Origin: Nanobdellota archaeon
GTDB lineage: Archaea; Nanobdellota; Nanobdellia; Woesearchaeales; GCA-2686295
Assembly (NCBI GenBank): GCA_018817005.1
Contig: JAHIUF010000029.1
Span: 1 to 51,379 of the forward strand
Direction of reading: 5' to 3'
DNA: 51,379 nucleotides
The first letter of the stretch is position 1; the number at the start of each line of letters is the position of its first letter. Shown in pieces: positions 16,746 through 25,810 of this stretch. Below the pieces are notes generated by a model. It worked only from the letters and a program-made list of their open reading frames with translations. It was not told where the DNA came from and ran no database searches. A program made the translations under genes and the position numbers.

Positions 16746-18212
16746 TCATATCTCAAAGTGTATAGTTTTCTGACTCATATCATCTCCTTTAACCTTTAGA
16801 GATAAATCAATACTTTTTCCATCATATGTAATTTCTGGCTTTGGTATGATGAATTCTTTTGATTTTTCTTCGATGTCTACTATCAAGTAATATTTCTTTC
16901 TATCCATAGTATCTGTTGTTACGCTTCGGATCTCTTTTAAGGAAGGATTATTGCTATCTAAACCTTCTACTTTGTATAGTGAAACATTTATTTGTGGTTC
17001 CACAGCAAATATTGTTCTTCTATCCAAAGTATAGTTTTCCAAGTCTATTATTTTTGTTGTTAGGATATATGCTTCTGAATCATTTTCTTTAGACATGATT
17101 GTATCTATCCTATAAGCATAGTTTTTAGAAAACCTATCTTTTTCTGTATCATGAAAACCATAAGCAGCTATAGGTGTGCTGTTTATATTCCCTGGAGAAA
17201 GCATATTGTTCCTTTTCTTTTCTACCAATGAATTTAATCTTATATCTTGACCTATAGGAATTCCAAGTTCTGCAGAGTCAAGCTCTATTGAATGCCTTGT
17301 TCTTCCAAGTGTCTTCTTTGTAGAACCCATACTGTGTATTACTGATGCAGTTTCTTTTATAGTGTATTCCAATAGGATTTTTTCATCTTCTGATTTCATC
17401 GAAATATCTTCAATACTACATCCTTGAGTTACACATCCACTACTAAACTGCTTGCTGTGATATTTTAAATCGATAATTCCTTTATCCCTAACCACCAACT
17501 TAGTTTTTGCATGTCTTACACCTGTATCACCATATGGGTCTACTTGTATAACTAGCGCATAGTCTTCAGTTATTTTTTTAACAGATGTAAAATAGTTTGT
17601 TTCGCTTAAAAAATCCTTTATTGCATCTTTATCTAATTCTTTAAACGCTTTGTCAAACTTCTCGATTTTTGTTTGGTTTTTTCTAATATCATCTAAATCG
17701 ACAGTTTCAACAAGTCTTTTTTGTTTTGTTTTTTTATCATATTCATGAAATTTCAACACTTCATGTGACTTCATGCCAAATAAAATCTTATCTTTAGCTT
17801 CTTTCAAAATTTTTCCTTCTTGAAAATTAATTCTGTGATTAAAAGGACAATTTCCAGTTCCTCGATAGTTAAAAGTTTCAACAATCAATTTAGTCAACTT
17901 CTTGTTCAAATCAACCAACTGGAGTTGAGAAGTGTAAGCACATCCATTCATACCTCTATTATATCCCGGATCATGACATGAGTCAAAAAATACAAGTCCA
18001 TAATTATCAGTAAAATCTACACCCGTCAAACTAGGAGAACCAATAAATTGACCAAATCCACCAGTATTGACCATTCCGAGTTGTGACTCAATGGACTTAT
18101 TTTCATTAGTCTCTTTTTCATTGTATTGTTTTGTCAACTCAGTTTCTGGAACAATATGTATCCTACTCATTAACTGAGTTAAAGTTTTTAGTTTCAATTT
18201 TTTTTCACTCAT
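16746..18212 (-). CDS. Unknown 488-residue protein, receiver operon
   Basis: Large soluble protein with GGTGAT ahead of the ATG and an 8-base overlap with the receiver gene upstream. Segments rich in Cys, Gly and His occur at SCHDPGYNRGMNGCAY, GTGNCPFNH and FSSGCVTQGCS, suggesting metal binding or disulphides. The C-terminal 200 residues predict mostly beta strands. No membrane segment. I recognise no family; being co-transcribed with two receiver domains suggests an effector or target of that switch. Confidence 0.6.
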   Translation of the reverse strand: MSEKKLKLKTLTQLMSRIHIVPETELTKQYNEKETNENKSIESQLGMVNTGGFGQFIGSPSLTGVDFTDNYGLVFFDSCHDPGYNRGMNGCAYTSQLQLVDLNKKLTKLIVETFNYRGTGNCPFNHRINFQEGKILKEAKDKILFGMKSHEVLKFHEYDKKTKQKRLVETVDLDDIRKNQTKIEKFDKAFKELDKDAIKDFLSETNYFTSVKKITEDYALVIQVDPYGDTGVRHAKTKLVVRDKGIIDLKYHSKQFSSGCVTQGCSIEDISMKSEDEKILLEYTIKETASVIHSMGSTKKTLGRTRHSIELDSAELGIPIGQDIRLNSLVEKKRNNMLSPGNINSTPIAAYGFHDTEKDRFSKNYAYRIDTIMSKENDSEAYILTTKIIDLENYTLDRRTIFAVEPQINVSLYKVEGLDSNNPSLKEIRSVTTDTMDRKKYYLIVDIEEKSKEFIIPKPEITYDGKSIDLSLKVKGDDMSQKTIHFEI

Positions 18213-18801
18213 TGTTTATCACCTGTTCTATTTCTTGGTAAGTTTCCAAATACATTGTTATCAGGAAAGGCATTATTCCTGCAGCAACAGGCTCAAGTCT
18301 ATGCCTGAAGTTGACACTTTCACCAGAATACTTTTTGCTTCTTTCCAAAGCACCTCTTAATGGAGCCTGTTTTTCATAATGGTCTATTGACTTCTCAAAT
18401 AATTGTTGCCACACTTCTGGCTTGTTTTTTCTTCCATTTACAGATTTCACTGTTGGAAGAATAGTTGTACTAGGTCCGTGAGCCGCAGTATCTGATTGAT
18501 TATAATTTCTCCCAGTGACTATCACTCCAATAGTGTAATTCCTGAATCCTTCTCTAATCACAGACAAGCCGCTTTCCGGACTCTCCATTTCCATATCTGA
18601 CATTATGAAGTTATATTGCTCTCCAACTCTTGCCTTTGATTGTATTTTCTCTATTGCTAAAGACCCTGAATCACAATAATCAACTTCTAGACCATCAACT
18701 CCTTGAAAGTATTCTTTTGCAGCATTGATATTTTCAGGCAGGTCATCTGCTATCAGCAATTTTTCTATTCCTAAATCCTTAAGTTTTTGTTCAATTAACA
18801 T
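18205..18801 (-). CDS. Divergent receiver-domain protein
   Basis: ATG at 18801 is chosen because GGAG lies 9 bases upstream; a TTG at 18816 overlaps the ribosome site. The first 125 residues fit a CheY-like fold: IADD (Asp19-Asp20), phospho-acceptor Asp69 in MSDMEM, Thr96 in VIVTG and Lys119. The 75-residue C-terminal helical extension lacks a helix-turn-helix. No histidine kinase is adjacent. Second gene of its operon. Confidence 0.65.
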   Translation of the reverse strand: MLIEQKLKDLGIEKLLIADDLPENINAAKEYFQGVDGLEVDYCDSGSLAIEKIQSKARVGEQYNFIMSDMEMESPESGLSVIREGFRNYTIGVIVTGRNYNQSDTAAHGPSTTILPTVKSVNGRKNKPEVWQQLFEKSIDHYEKQAPLRGALERSKKYSGESVNFRHRLEPVAAGIMPFLITMYLETYQEIEQVINNE

Positions 18802-18816
18802 TTTGTTTTTCTCCAA

Positions 18817-19230
18817 CTATTCATAATCAAGTCTTTCAACTACTTGCTTCAAATAATTAACATGAAACATTAAGTCCAAACCTTTCTTTGACATGATGAT
18901 GTGTGGTTCAGTAAGCCTTTCAGGTTCAGTGCTTAGTCCAATAACAAAAGACCCTTTCTCTTTTGCAGCTTTCGCTACAGTGTTGCCTCTATAATCACTA
19001 TCATGCAATACTCCATGATTTCCCACATAGCCTCCTTCATGTTTAGGAAAAGCTCCATCTGTTGAGACTATAAGATAATCTTTCTCTGCTAAAAGTTCCA
19101 AAGCTTTATCTTCGCTTCCAGCCTGGTCAATATCGAAATATTTTTTTAGCACTACCTCTAGCGATTTCCTGAACCATTGGTCATCTTCTACTATCAATAA
19201 TTTTGGTTTTTCTTTCGGTTTTTCTTTCAT
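18817..19230 (-). CDS. Stand-alone receiver (CheY-like) protein
   Basis: 137 residues. LLIVEDDQWFRKSLEVVL gives the acidic pair Asp16-Asp17, Asp58 in VSTDG is the likely phospho-acceptor, and Lys115 or 116 in MSKKG is the conserved lysine. The start is followed by repeated KEKPKEKPK. It has no output domain. First gene of the operon after operator E; the second receiver follows within 16 bases. Confidence 0.72.
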   Translation of the reverse strand: MKEKPKEKPKLLIVEDDQWFRKSLEVVLKKYFDIDQAGSEDKALELLAEKDYLIVSTDGAFPKHEGGYVGNHGVLHDSDYRGNTVAKAAKEKGSFVIGLSTEPERLTEPHIIMSKKGLDLMFHVNYLKQVVERLDYE

Positions 19231-19279
19231 TTTCCATCAATATTTAATTCTTCGAATCCAGCAACACATTTCAATCTAT

Positions 19280-19299
19280 GTTGTTGAATATTCTACAAC
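19280..19299. promoter_or_regulatory. Operator palindrome E, upstream of the receiver operon
   Basis: GTTGTTGAATATTCTACAAC is a near-perfect palindrome and matches the shared operator at every defined base. It is about 50 bases upstream of the first receiver gene at 19230. Confidence 0.62.
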
Positions 19300-19319
19300 A
19301 AAAAAAATAAAAAAATCAT

Positions 19320-19508
19320 TTAATGCCCATGTTTATCTTTATAATATGATTCGGTTTCTCTGTGGTAACCAAAATCAGGCACTGAATCAGATCCAAACTT
19401 ATCTCTTATTACCTCTTTCGCTATTTCTCTTTTTTCACTACTGGTGTAATGAAATTTACTCAAACTGTCCATTATAGATTCAACTTCTTTATCATGGTCA
19501 AAACTCAT
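19320..19508 (-). CDS. Small acidic protein of unknown function
   Basis: 62 residues, begins MSFDHDKEVESIM, rich in Ser, Lys, Glu and His, ending KDKHGH. GAGGTGAT lies before the ATG. Last of four mini-genes (19320-20083) read from the divergent promoter near 20100. Family not recognised. Confidence 0.5.
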   Translation of the reverse strand: MSFDHDKEVESIMDSLSKFHYTSSEKREIAKEVIRDKFGSDSVPDFGYHRETESYYKDKHGH

Positions 19509-19523
19509 TTTATATCACCTCTT

Positions 19524-19745
19524 TCATTTTTCATCATCAGGAATATAATCACAATAACGGCAACCAGCATGATCGCCAAGAGTGCAATCAGAGCAATACT
19601 TATTATAAAAAGCACTTTCATCAGTCAACCACAACTGTCTACCTTCTTCAACCATTTGCCTGTGTAATTGTTCATGTTTCTTCTCCCATTCTTCAAGAGA
19701 ATCATTCGAATCAAAGTTAACGGAATCCAAATCATCTAAAGTCAT
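19524..19745 (-). CDS. Small protein with a four-cysteine knuckle
   Basis: 73 residues. The C-terminal half contains CSDC, GCRYC spaced about nine residues apart, a plausible zinc knuckle. Its ATG overlaps the stop of the 28-codon ORF upstream (ATGA), so it is translationally coupled. Confidence 0.52.
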   Translation of the reverse strand: MTLDDLDSVNFDSNDSLEEWEKKHEQLHRQMVEEGRQLWLTDESAFYNKYCSDCTLGDHAGCRYCDYIPDDEK

Positions 19746-19828
19746 ATTGTCAACCCCAACAATCTTTCTAATTCACCAGTTTGTTCTTCCTTTGATAATG
19801 ATTCATAACTCACATATATTTTTGTCAT
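19742..19828 (-). CDS. 28-residue mini-protein
   Basis: ATG at 19828 with a strong GAGGAGGT site 7 bases upstream opens MTKIYVSYESLSKEEQTGEL, then ERLLGLTI. It ends in an ATGA overlap with the next gene. The good ribosome site and coupling argue that it is translated. Confidence 0.5.
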   Translation of the reverse strand: MTKIYVSYESLSKEEQTGELERLLGLTI

Positions 19829-19840
19829 AGTTATACCTCC

Positions 19841-20083
19841 TCATTCATACCATTCAAGCATTTCTTTTTCACTTGAAAAAAGAGCGCCAGATCTTACATC
19901 TCTATAACCAGAAAAGCCTCCTCCGGACTCAAATTGTGGGGTGATGAGGCCTTTTCTGAGTAATTTCTTAACTAAATTTTGTTTCTCTTGTTCAAACAAA
20001 CTTTCTTTTGGTCTGACGTAGCTGATTCCAGCTCCAAGCTCTGCTTCCAATGACGGTTGACTTGATTTCATCATTTCAATCAT
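19841..20083 (-). CDS. Small protein of unknown function
   Basis: 80 residues; helical middle (EQEKQNLVKKLLRKGLI) then a Gly-rich stretch (FESGGGFSGYRD). First gene of the mini-gene operon, divergent from the second TrmB gene. A TATA-like run on the minus strand (TTATATTTATAT) lies about 30 bases upstream of the ATG. Family not recognised. Confidence 0.52.
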   Translation of the reverse strand: MIEMMKSSQPSLEAELGAGISYVRPKESLFEQEKQNLVKKLLRKGLITPQFESGGGFSGYRDVRSGALFSSEKEMLEWYE

Positions 20084-20119
20084 ACTATAGTAGTATCATA
20101 GAATCATATAAATATAACC

Positions 20120-20134
20120 CCCCCATTAAGGGGG
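20120..20134. promoter_or_regulatory. C5-ATTAA-G5 palindrome between divergent promoters
   Basis: CCCCCATTAAGGGGG stands out in AT-rich DNA. It sits between the TATA of the mini-gene operon (minus) and the TATA (AGATATTTAAAC, about 20145) of the TrmB gene (plus). It is a good candidate for the operator of the TrmB at 20177. Confidence 0.5.
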
Positions 20135-20176
20135 ATAAATAGAAAGATATTTAAACTCCGAAAATACACGATAAGC

Positions 20177-20929
20177 ATGAACATAGAACTATTAGAAGAG
20201 ATAGGCCTCACAAAATCAGAAATAAAAGTATATCAAGCGCTTCTGGAACTAGGAAACTCAAGCATCGGACCAATCGTTTCCAAATCAAAGGTAGCAAGTT
20301 CAAAAATATATGAACTACTAGATAAGTTAATAGAAAAAGGACTCGTAACAAACTACAAAGAAGCAAACACCAAATACTTCAAAGCAGTAAATCCAAACAG
20401 ACTAATGGACTATCTACAAACAAAAAAAGAAGAATTAGGAAAAAAAGAAGAAGAACTAAAAAAACTAATGCCACAACTACAACAAATGTTTTCAGAACAC
20501 CTAGAAGAAACAGAAGTGGAAGTATTCAAAGGATACAAAGGAGTAAGAACAGCATTTCAGGAAATGATAAACACACTTTCAAAAGGAGAAGAATTCTTAG
20601 TGATAGGTGGCGGAGACAAACCAAGCACAAATAATAAAACAAAAATATTCTTTGAAAACATACACCGAAGAAGAAGCGAAAAAGGAATAATACAAAGAAT
20701 AATATTCAGCGAAGCAAGAAGAAAATCATTAAAAGAAATGTCATTATTTCCACATACAAAACCAAGATATTTACCATACGGAACACCAACAACAATAAAC
20801 ATCTATCAAAACACAACAATACTCTTAACAATGTCACCAACACCAGCAGCAATAAGAATTAAAGATAAAAACATCACAGAAAGCTATAGAATCTACTTTG
20901 AAAAAATGTGGGAAACCGCAAAAGAATAA
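20177..20929 (+). CDS. TrmB-family transcription regulator (second copy)
   Basis: N-terminal winged helix (IGLTKSEIKVYQALLELG, SKVASSKIYELLDKLIEKGLV), long Lys/Glu coiled linker at about 80-110, then a sensor-like domain ending RIYFEKMWETAKE. Layout matches the TrmB at 8933, but this one has a different palindrome upstream. The TATA lies about 25 bases before the ATG, so the mRNA is probably leaderless. Convergent with the 1059-residue gene. Confidence 0.82.
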   Translation: MNIELLEEIGLTKSEIKVYQALLELGNSSIGPIVSKSKVASSKIYELLDKLIEKGLVTNYKEANTKYFKAVNPNRLMDYLQTKKEELGKKEEELKKLMPQLQQMFSEHLEETEVEVFKGYKGVRTAFQEMINTLSKGEEFLVIGGGDKPSTNNKTKIFFENIHRRRSEKGIIQRIIFSEARRKSLKEMSLFPHTKPRYLPYGTPTTINIYQNTTILLTMSPTPAAIRIKDKNITESYRIYFEKMWETAKE

Positions 20930-20939
20930 AAAGAAAAAA

Positions 20940-23900
20940 TCAAGCAGAACACCAATGATGATAATAAGGTTTAATTTTTTTCTTCTTTTTCAATAACTGT
21001 TTATATCTCTTCGTAGCCTTAGGATCAAAAGTAGTGATTTCCTTCCAATAATCTTTTAAAGCAAAATTCTTCAAGTCTTTATAAGAAGTAATCGTCCAAG
21101 TAAAGGAATTTTCGTTGATAAAATACAAACCTAATTTGTAGTGAAGACAAAAAACCTTGAGTTGTTGAACAATATCTGGAGGTGTGAACAACGTATAATA
21201 TAAACCTCCGGGAACCCAATTTTGAACAAGCAACTCATTATGCTCAAAGTCTGATTTCAAAGCAATTTTTACAGGAACCCTGGTGGGAGCATTAACGGCT
21301 CCAGGGACTTTATAATAAATTGATTGAGGACTCTGCTTCGTTCTACTATCCATATAGAAAGCATCATAAATTGTTCCTTTAGAAAAAACAAAACCTATAG
21401 AATACACATCATCACTCTTGGTTGGAAACCAAATTTGACCATATTTTTTGTTCTTAGCAATACTACAAGCAGAAAGAGAGTAACCATTAAAGAAAGCATC
21501 ATCTATAGATTTCAAGCCATTACCACGAAAAGCAGTAACAGAATGCAAAATCAAAAAAGTATCATGATCAATCTTAGAAATCATACGCCACTCACGCGGC
21601 TCAATAAAAGGAGAAAGCATTCCAGCAGGAAAAGGACCAAGAACCTGTTTAGACAAACCATGAGGAGTAATCTCTTTGATAAAATATCCCTCAGAAGATA
21701 CTCTTTGAACAGAATAAAACCTCTTGGAAACCCCCTTTATGTCAAACTCAGTTTTTAATAACACAATATCATTGTAACCAAAAGGACCGATTATATCCTT
21801 TTTTTTCAATTCTGACATAAAAAGTGCAAATTCTCGTGGATTAATATCATTATAAGATCTTCCTTTCCCAATTTCACGCCTACAAAAAAAGCTAAATAGT
21901 GAATGAACACATTTTATATGAGTAAGCATATCATATTTGGTCATTAAAATATAATCATAAAGCATCTTTCTAATACGTATATAATGTTCCAAATCCCAAT
22001 CGTTTGTCAAACGTTCTGATTCAGAACCACGCATATAATCTAATTTACCGTCACAAAGCCATAGTTTCATTTGTTCTGGAAATGCGTCTAAGAGAAGAAT
22101 AAATTTAAACTTATACTCAGGATACAGTTCCAAGAATCCAGGATCAGAAAATAAACTAGAAATAAAATCTTGAAACTTATCACCATATTTTTTAGCCATT
22201 TTGATTAAAAGAGGTGCAGTGTTCTCATCTAAATAATAAAACAAAACACTATTATCTTTTCCAATAATTGAGGGTTCAGAGTAATTCACCATCTTAATTA
22301 AAGCATCAAATATTTTTTTGTTATTATTCTTTATCAGATTACGACAATCATAAGGAAAGTTGTAGTATTCGTAACAAAAAACAAGCTTTCCTCCTGTTGT
22401 CCTTATAAGTTCTGAAACCCTTAAAAGAAAACCTTTATCAAGACTTTTAACATTTAATAAATAATCAAATAAAGTTTTGTAAGAATCAATACTTCCTATT
22501 GTTATAATCATTGATTTTACAAGCTCCACACAACCCAATAAAAAGCCATCATCTATCTGTGGCAACTGTTTAGATAATAAGTCAAAAATTAAGTTCAACA
22601 ATATTTTAGAGTCATAATATTTTTTTTTAATTATTATGAAAACTATTTTTATTATGTAAGGCCAAGTTTTTTTGGTTAAAATAGTTTTGATATTTGACAA
22701 AGCTGAAAAAGTTTGAATGGCATAAGGGATTTGTATCATTGATTCTGAAAGATTAGAGTCTGCAACAACCAGTTTTACAAAGAAAGGCAGATCATCTTTG
22801 TTCATGAATGCTCTTATATGAGGCAAAACTTGAAAAAAAACTTTAGCAGACCATAAATTTAACAGATCCAATATATGAGTCCAAGTATCTTCATTAAATA
22901 TTTCATGATCAACTATGTTTTCATCTAAAAAATTAGAATGATTGTTAAGGAAATCTATGAATGAATGCAACGATTCCTTATTCAAAAGAAATTTTAATTC
23001 ACCCTTACTTATAAGCAAAAAAAGTTTTTGTAGGCGTGAAAAAACGGTCAGTCTTGATAGTTCAAACCAAAGAGTTCTCTTCATAAACTTATCACAATCA
23101 AACATTAATTTTAGTAACTCTGAATATTCAGTTTCACCCGAACAAGAAACAGTGTGATATTGTATATCAATAAACAACGTGTAATTTTCAGCAACGAATC
23201 GAAGAAAATCTTTTTCTTTACGAAATCTCTCCAGACCAACAATATCTCGTAGCCGTTCTAATGTATAAGAAGTTTGCTCATTATGATATTTGAAGTTCTT
23301 TCTAAATGACTTGGAAAAGCTTTTCAATTCACGAATATGAGACAAATCCTTGCGAGAATCAACCTTAATCAAACGCTTGACAGAAGACAAAGAACGCAAC
23401 TCCTCATCAAAACCAAACTTACGACAAACACGCAAATAATTATCAACCAACAACAACTTCCGACGAACCAAAACATCCAAATCCAACTCAAAAGAAGTAG
23501 AATAATCAAAAAAACGCTCAAAAAACAACAAAAACTTCAACAAATCACTCTCAAAACGCTTAACATCAGAAGAAGATAAGTTCTGAAAACCACTAATCAA
23601 AGAACTAAAAACATCAACCTGAGAACCATCACCAGAAAACTTCAAATCAGAAGAAAGCTTCTTCAACAAAACCTCATCAGAAGCCATTCCTGAAACAAAC
23701 TTTTGAAACTTATGCTTAGAACAAAGCAACTCCTCCTTACGAGAAAAAATACCAAAAGTATTCAACACATGAGTCAACACTTCCATCTGCTTATTAAAAA
23801 AATCCACATCCAACAAATGCTTAGAAGAAAGCTCAGAAGAAAACAAATCCCGAAACCCCGACAAAAAAACATGAGAATCAGACAAAAACTTCTGCTTCTC

Positions 23901-24119
23901 AATCTCAACCTCAGAAACAAACTTTTCAACTTCAGAGACAAACTTCTTAACCAACTCACGAACACGATAAATATTAGCAGAACGAACATGAGAAAGCAAA
24001 GAATCAAGCTCAGACTCAACCTTCAAAAGCTCAGACTCAGAAAAAACCAAATCAGAATGACCAAAAAACAACTTATGAGAAACACCCTTGCCAGAAACAT
24101 TCGAAACAACTTTCACCAT
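20940..24119 (-). CDS. Very large unknown helical protein (1059 residues)
   Basis: No family recognised. The N-terminal 260 residues are helical, rich in Ser, Phe, Leu, Val and Lys, with heptad-like repeats (KKFVSEVEKFVSEVEIEK). The middle (about 260-700) reads like alpha-solenoid helices. The last 350 residues predict beta strands and turns, e.g. DIVLLKTEFDIKGVSKRFY and PREWRMISKIDHDTF, possibly an enzymatic or binding domain. No signal peptide. Codon use changes at about 23330: upstream codons end in T or G, leaving the plus strand almost without T, unlike the rest of the gene. Lineage-specific gene. Confidence 0.65.
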   Translation of the reverse strand: MVKVVSNVSGKGVSHKLFFGHSDLVFSESELLKVESELDSLLSHVRSANIYRVRELVKKFVSEVEKFVSEVEIEKQKFLSDSHVFLSGFRDLFSSELSSKHLLDVDFFNKQMEVLTHVLNTFGIFSRKEELLCSKHKFQKFVSGMASDEVLLKKLSSDLKFSGDGSQVDVFSSLISGFQNLSSSDVKRFESDLLKFLLFFERFFDYSTSFELDLDVLVRRKLLLVDNYLRVCRKFGFDEELRSLSSVKRLIKVDSRKDLSHIRELKSFSKSFRKNFKYHNEQTSYTLERLRDIVGLERFRKEKDFLRFVAENYTLFIDIQYHTVSCSGETEYSELLKLMFDCDKFMKRTLWFELSRLTVFSRLQKLFLLISKGELKFLLNKESLHSFIDFLNNHSNFLDENIVDHEIFNEDTWTHILDLLNLWSAKVFFQVLPHIRAFMNKDDLPFFVKLVVADSNLSESMIQIPYAIQTFSALSNIKTILTKKTWPYIIKIVFIIIKKKYYDSKILLNLIFDLLSKQLPQIDDGFLLGCVELVKSMIITIGSIDSYKTLFDYLLNVKSLDKGFLLRVSELIRTTGGKLVFCYEYYNFPYDCRNLIKNNNKKIFDALIKMVNYSEPSIIGKDNSVLFYYLDENTAPLLIKMAKKYGDKFQDFISSLFSDPGFLELYPEYKFKFILLLDAFPEQMKLWLCDGKLDYMRGSESERLTNDWDLEHYIRIRKMLYDYILMTKYDMLTHIKCVHSLFSFFCRREIGKGRSYNDINPREFALFMSELKKKDIIGPFGYNDIVLLKTEFDIKGVSKRFYSVQRVSSEGYFIKEITPHGLSKQVLGPFPAGMLSPFIEPREWRMISKIDHDTFLILHSVTAFRGNGLKSIDDAFFNGYSLSACSIAKNKKYGQIWFPTKSDDVYSIGFVFSKGTIYDAFYMDSRTKQSPQSIYYKVPGAVNAPTRVPVKIALKSDFEHNELLVQNWVPGGLYYTLFTPPDIVQQLKVFCLHYKLGLYFINENSFTWTITSYKDLKNFALKDYWKEITTFDPKATKRYKQLLKKKKKIKPYYHHWCSA

Positions 24120-24200
24120 GACAAAACTATAGAACTAACAGAATATAAAGTTTTTGAAAAAAAAACAAGGAAAAAAAAGAAAAAACAATGATTAAACACT

Positions 24201-24689
24201 TCACCAGCCTATAAGTTTTGGAATGTTGTGATGTAAAAAAGACCTAACAATTGAAGGGTTGTCTGAAGGGAGCATACAATCTAAGTAATTTCCATACATT
24301 ACTCCACAAGATAGACTGGGATGACCTAATCCAACAGTATAAAAGTCAACATTGTGTTTAGATCCATAATCATTTGCATACATAGATAATGCATCAGACC
24401 GAGAAAGTCCAATTAAATTTGTGTTAATGACCAGCAAATCTAGAGTTTTGGAAATTCCTTTAGTGTTCCTCAGCGTTAATATATTATCAACTGCAGAACT
24501 AATTGAATTCATTCCATCAGTAAAGTTAGAACTTATATACATAGACCCTGTTATACTCGGTAAAATATAATCATCATATTTGGCATGTTTAAATATATCA
24601 TAAAGATGTGCATTTGTAGGTTTATCTACATATATTACGTTTCCGAATCGATGATATTTTTTATCATTAATTAAGGTATTAGTTATCAT
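24201..24689 (-). CDS. Possible degenerate vWA-like protein
   Basis: ATG at 24689 lies 8 bases after GGAGG (24698-24702); other in-frame starts overlap that site. A hairpin, GGCAG/CTGCC, ends just before the ribosome site. Residues such as SITGSMYISSN, a helix, LDLLVINTN and VDFYTVGLG follow the strand order of a von Willebrand A fold, but the metal-site DxSxS is not intact. The assignment is tentative. Confidence 0.5.
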   Translation of the reverse strand: MITNTLINDKKYHRFGNVIYVDKPTNAHLYDIFKHAKYDDYILPSITGSMYISSNFTDGMNSISSAVDNILTLRNTKGISKTLDLLVINTNLIGLSRSDALSMYANDYGSKHNVDFYTVGLGHPSLSCGVMYGNYLDCMLPSDNPSIVRSFLHHNIPKLIGW

Positions 24690-24815
24690 TTTCATTTCCT
24701 CCGGCAGTTCTTTCGCTGCCAATATAAAGATTATTTTCGAACTAGATAAATATTTTCATTAAATTTTCCAATAAAAACGAAGAATTTATATATTATTTTA
24801 GTCTTTATTGTAAAT

Positions 24816-25787
24816 ATGAAAATTAATGCACAATTAAAGAAGATAATCTATGAATTAAGCAAAGATGCAAGACAACCAGCATCACATATTGCAAAAAAAG
24901 CAAGAGTCAGCAAAGATGTTGCATTCTACAACATAAAAAACCTGATGAATAAAGCAATAATAACAAAACTAATCACATTAATTAACACTGAATCTCTTGG
25001 ATATCAAAGATATGAACTATTCATACAATTAAGTGATTTTAGCGTGGAAAAAGAACTGATACAAAACCTTACAAATCATCAAATGTTTCTATGGGTTAGA
25101 AGATCTTTAGGAGAATGGGATGTTCTTTCAGAATTTTATTCAAAAAACAATGTTCAAGCAGAAAAAATACTAAACAATCTCAAGACCGAATATGGCCAAC
25201 AAATAAAAAAGACGAGCTTATCAATCGTGATGAAAGAACATTCATTTCCACTAAGGCTATTAGGTTACAACGAAAAAGAAACGATTTTTTGTGATGAACA
25301 AAAAAAAGAAGCACAAATCGATAAAGAAGACAGAATAATCCTGAAATACCTTTCTAATAATGCCAGAATTCCTGTAACTGAAATTGCACCCAATTCCTCT
25401 TTAAGCACAGATGCAATTATATATCGAATAAAAAAGCTAATTAAGAACAAAATAATTTTAGGATATCGAGCAGTTATTGATGAAAAAAAGTTGGGATTAA
25501 ACAAATTTAAAATCATAATTAAACTAAAAATCATTGATAATCAATCATATAACAAACTTTTTACTTATTTTTCACTTCAGAAAAACACTCAATATCTAAA
25601 AACTTGTTTTGGAGAATGGGATTTGAGTGTAACAGTCCTTACAAAGGATAGTTTTGAATTAAAAAATATAATATCAGAGATAAGAACAGAATTAAAAGAA
25701 ATATTGGACGATATAAAAGTGTTAATGTTATTTGAAGAATATAAAAACGACTATTTCCCAAAAGGAATATTAGATACAGAAAAATAA
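24816..25787 (+). CDS. Duplicated Lrp/AsnC-type regulator
   Basis: 323 residues with two copies of an Lrp-like unit. Copy one: helix-turn-helix at about 15-45 (ARQPASHIAKKARVSKDVAF) with an RAM-like part ending LGEWDVLSEF. Copy two: helix-turn-helix at about 180-210 (NNARIPVTEIAPNSSLSTDA) and FGEWDLSVTVL. Each GEW-D motif is the matching strand of the effector domain. Tandem fusion instead of dimerisation of separate chains is unusual. Divergent from the vWA-like gene. Confidence 0.8.
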   Translation: MKINAQLKKIIYELSKDARQPASHIAKKARVSKDVAFYNIKNLMNKAIITKLITLINTESLGYQRYELFIQLSDFSVEKELIQNLTNHQMFLWVRRSLGEWDVLSEFYSKNNVQAEKILNNLKTEYGQQIKKTSLSIVMKEHSFPLRLLGYNEKETIFCDEQKKEAQIDKEDRIILKYLSNNARIPVTEIAPNSSLSTDAIIYRIKKLIKNKIILGYRAVIDEKKLGLNKFKIIIKLKIIDNQSYNKLFTYFSLQKNTQYLKTCFGEWDLSVTVLTKDSFELKNIISEIRTELKEILDDIKVLMLFEEYKNDYFPKGILDTEK

Positions 25788-25810
25788 GAATTTAAAAAAA
25801 AAGAATAAAT

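Noticed and set aside
23703-24191. Plus-strand 162-codon ORF opposite the 1059-residue gene
   Set aside because: It is a by-product of the T-poor strand bias in that region; its product is low-complexity K/R/L/N.
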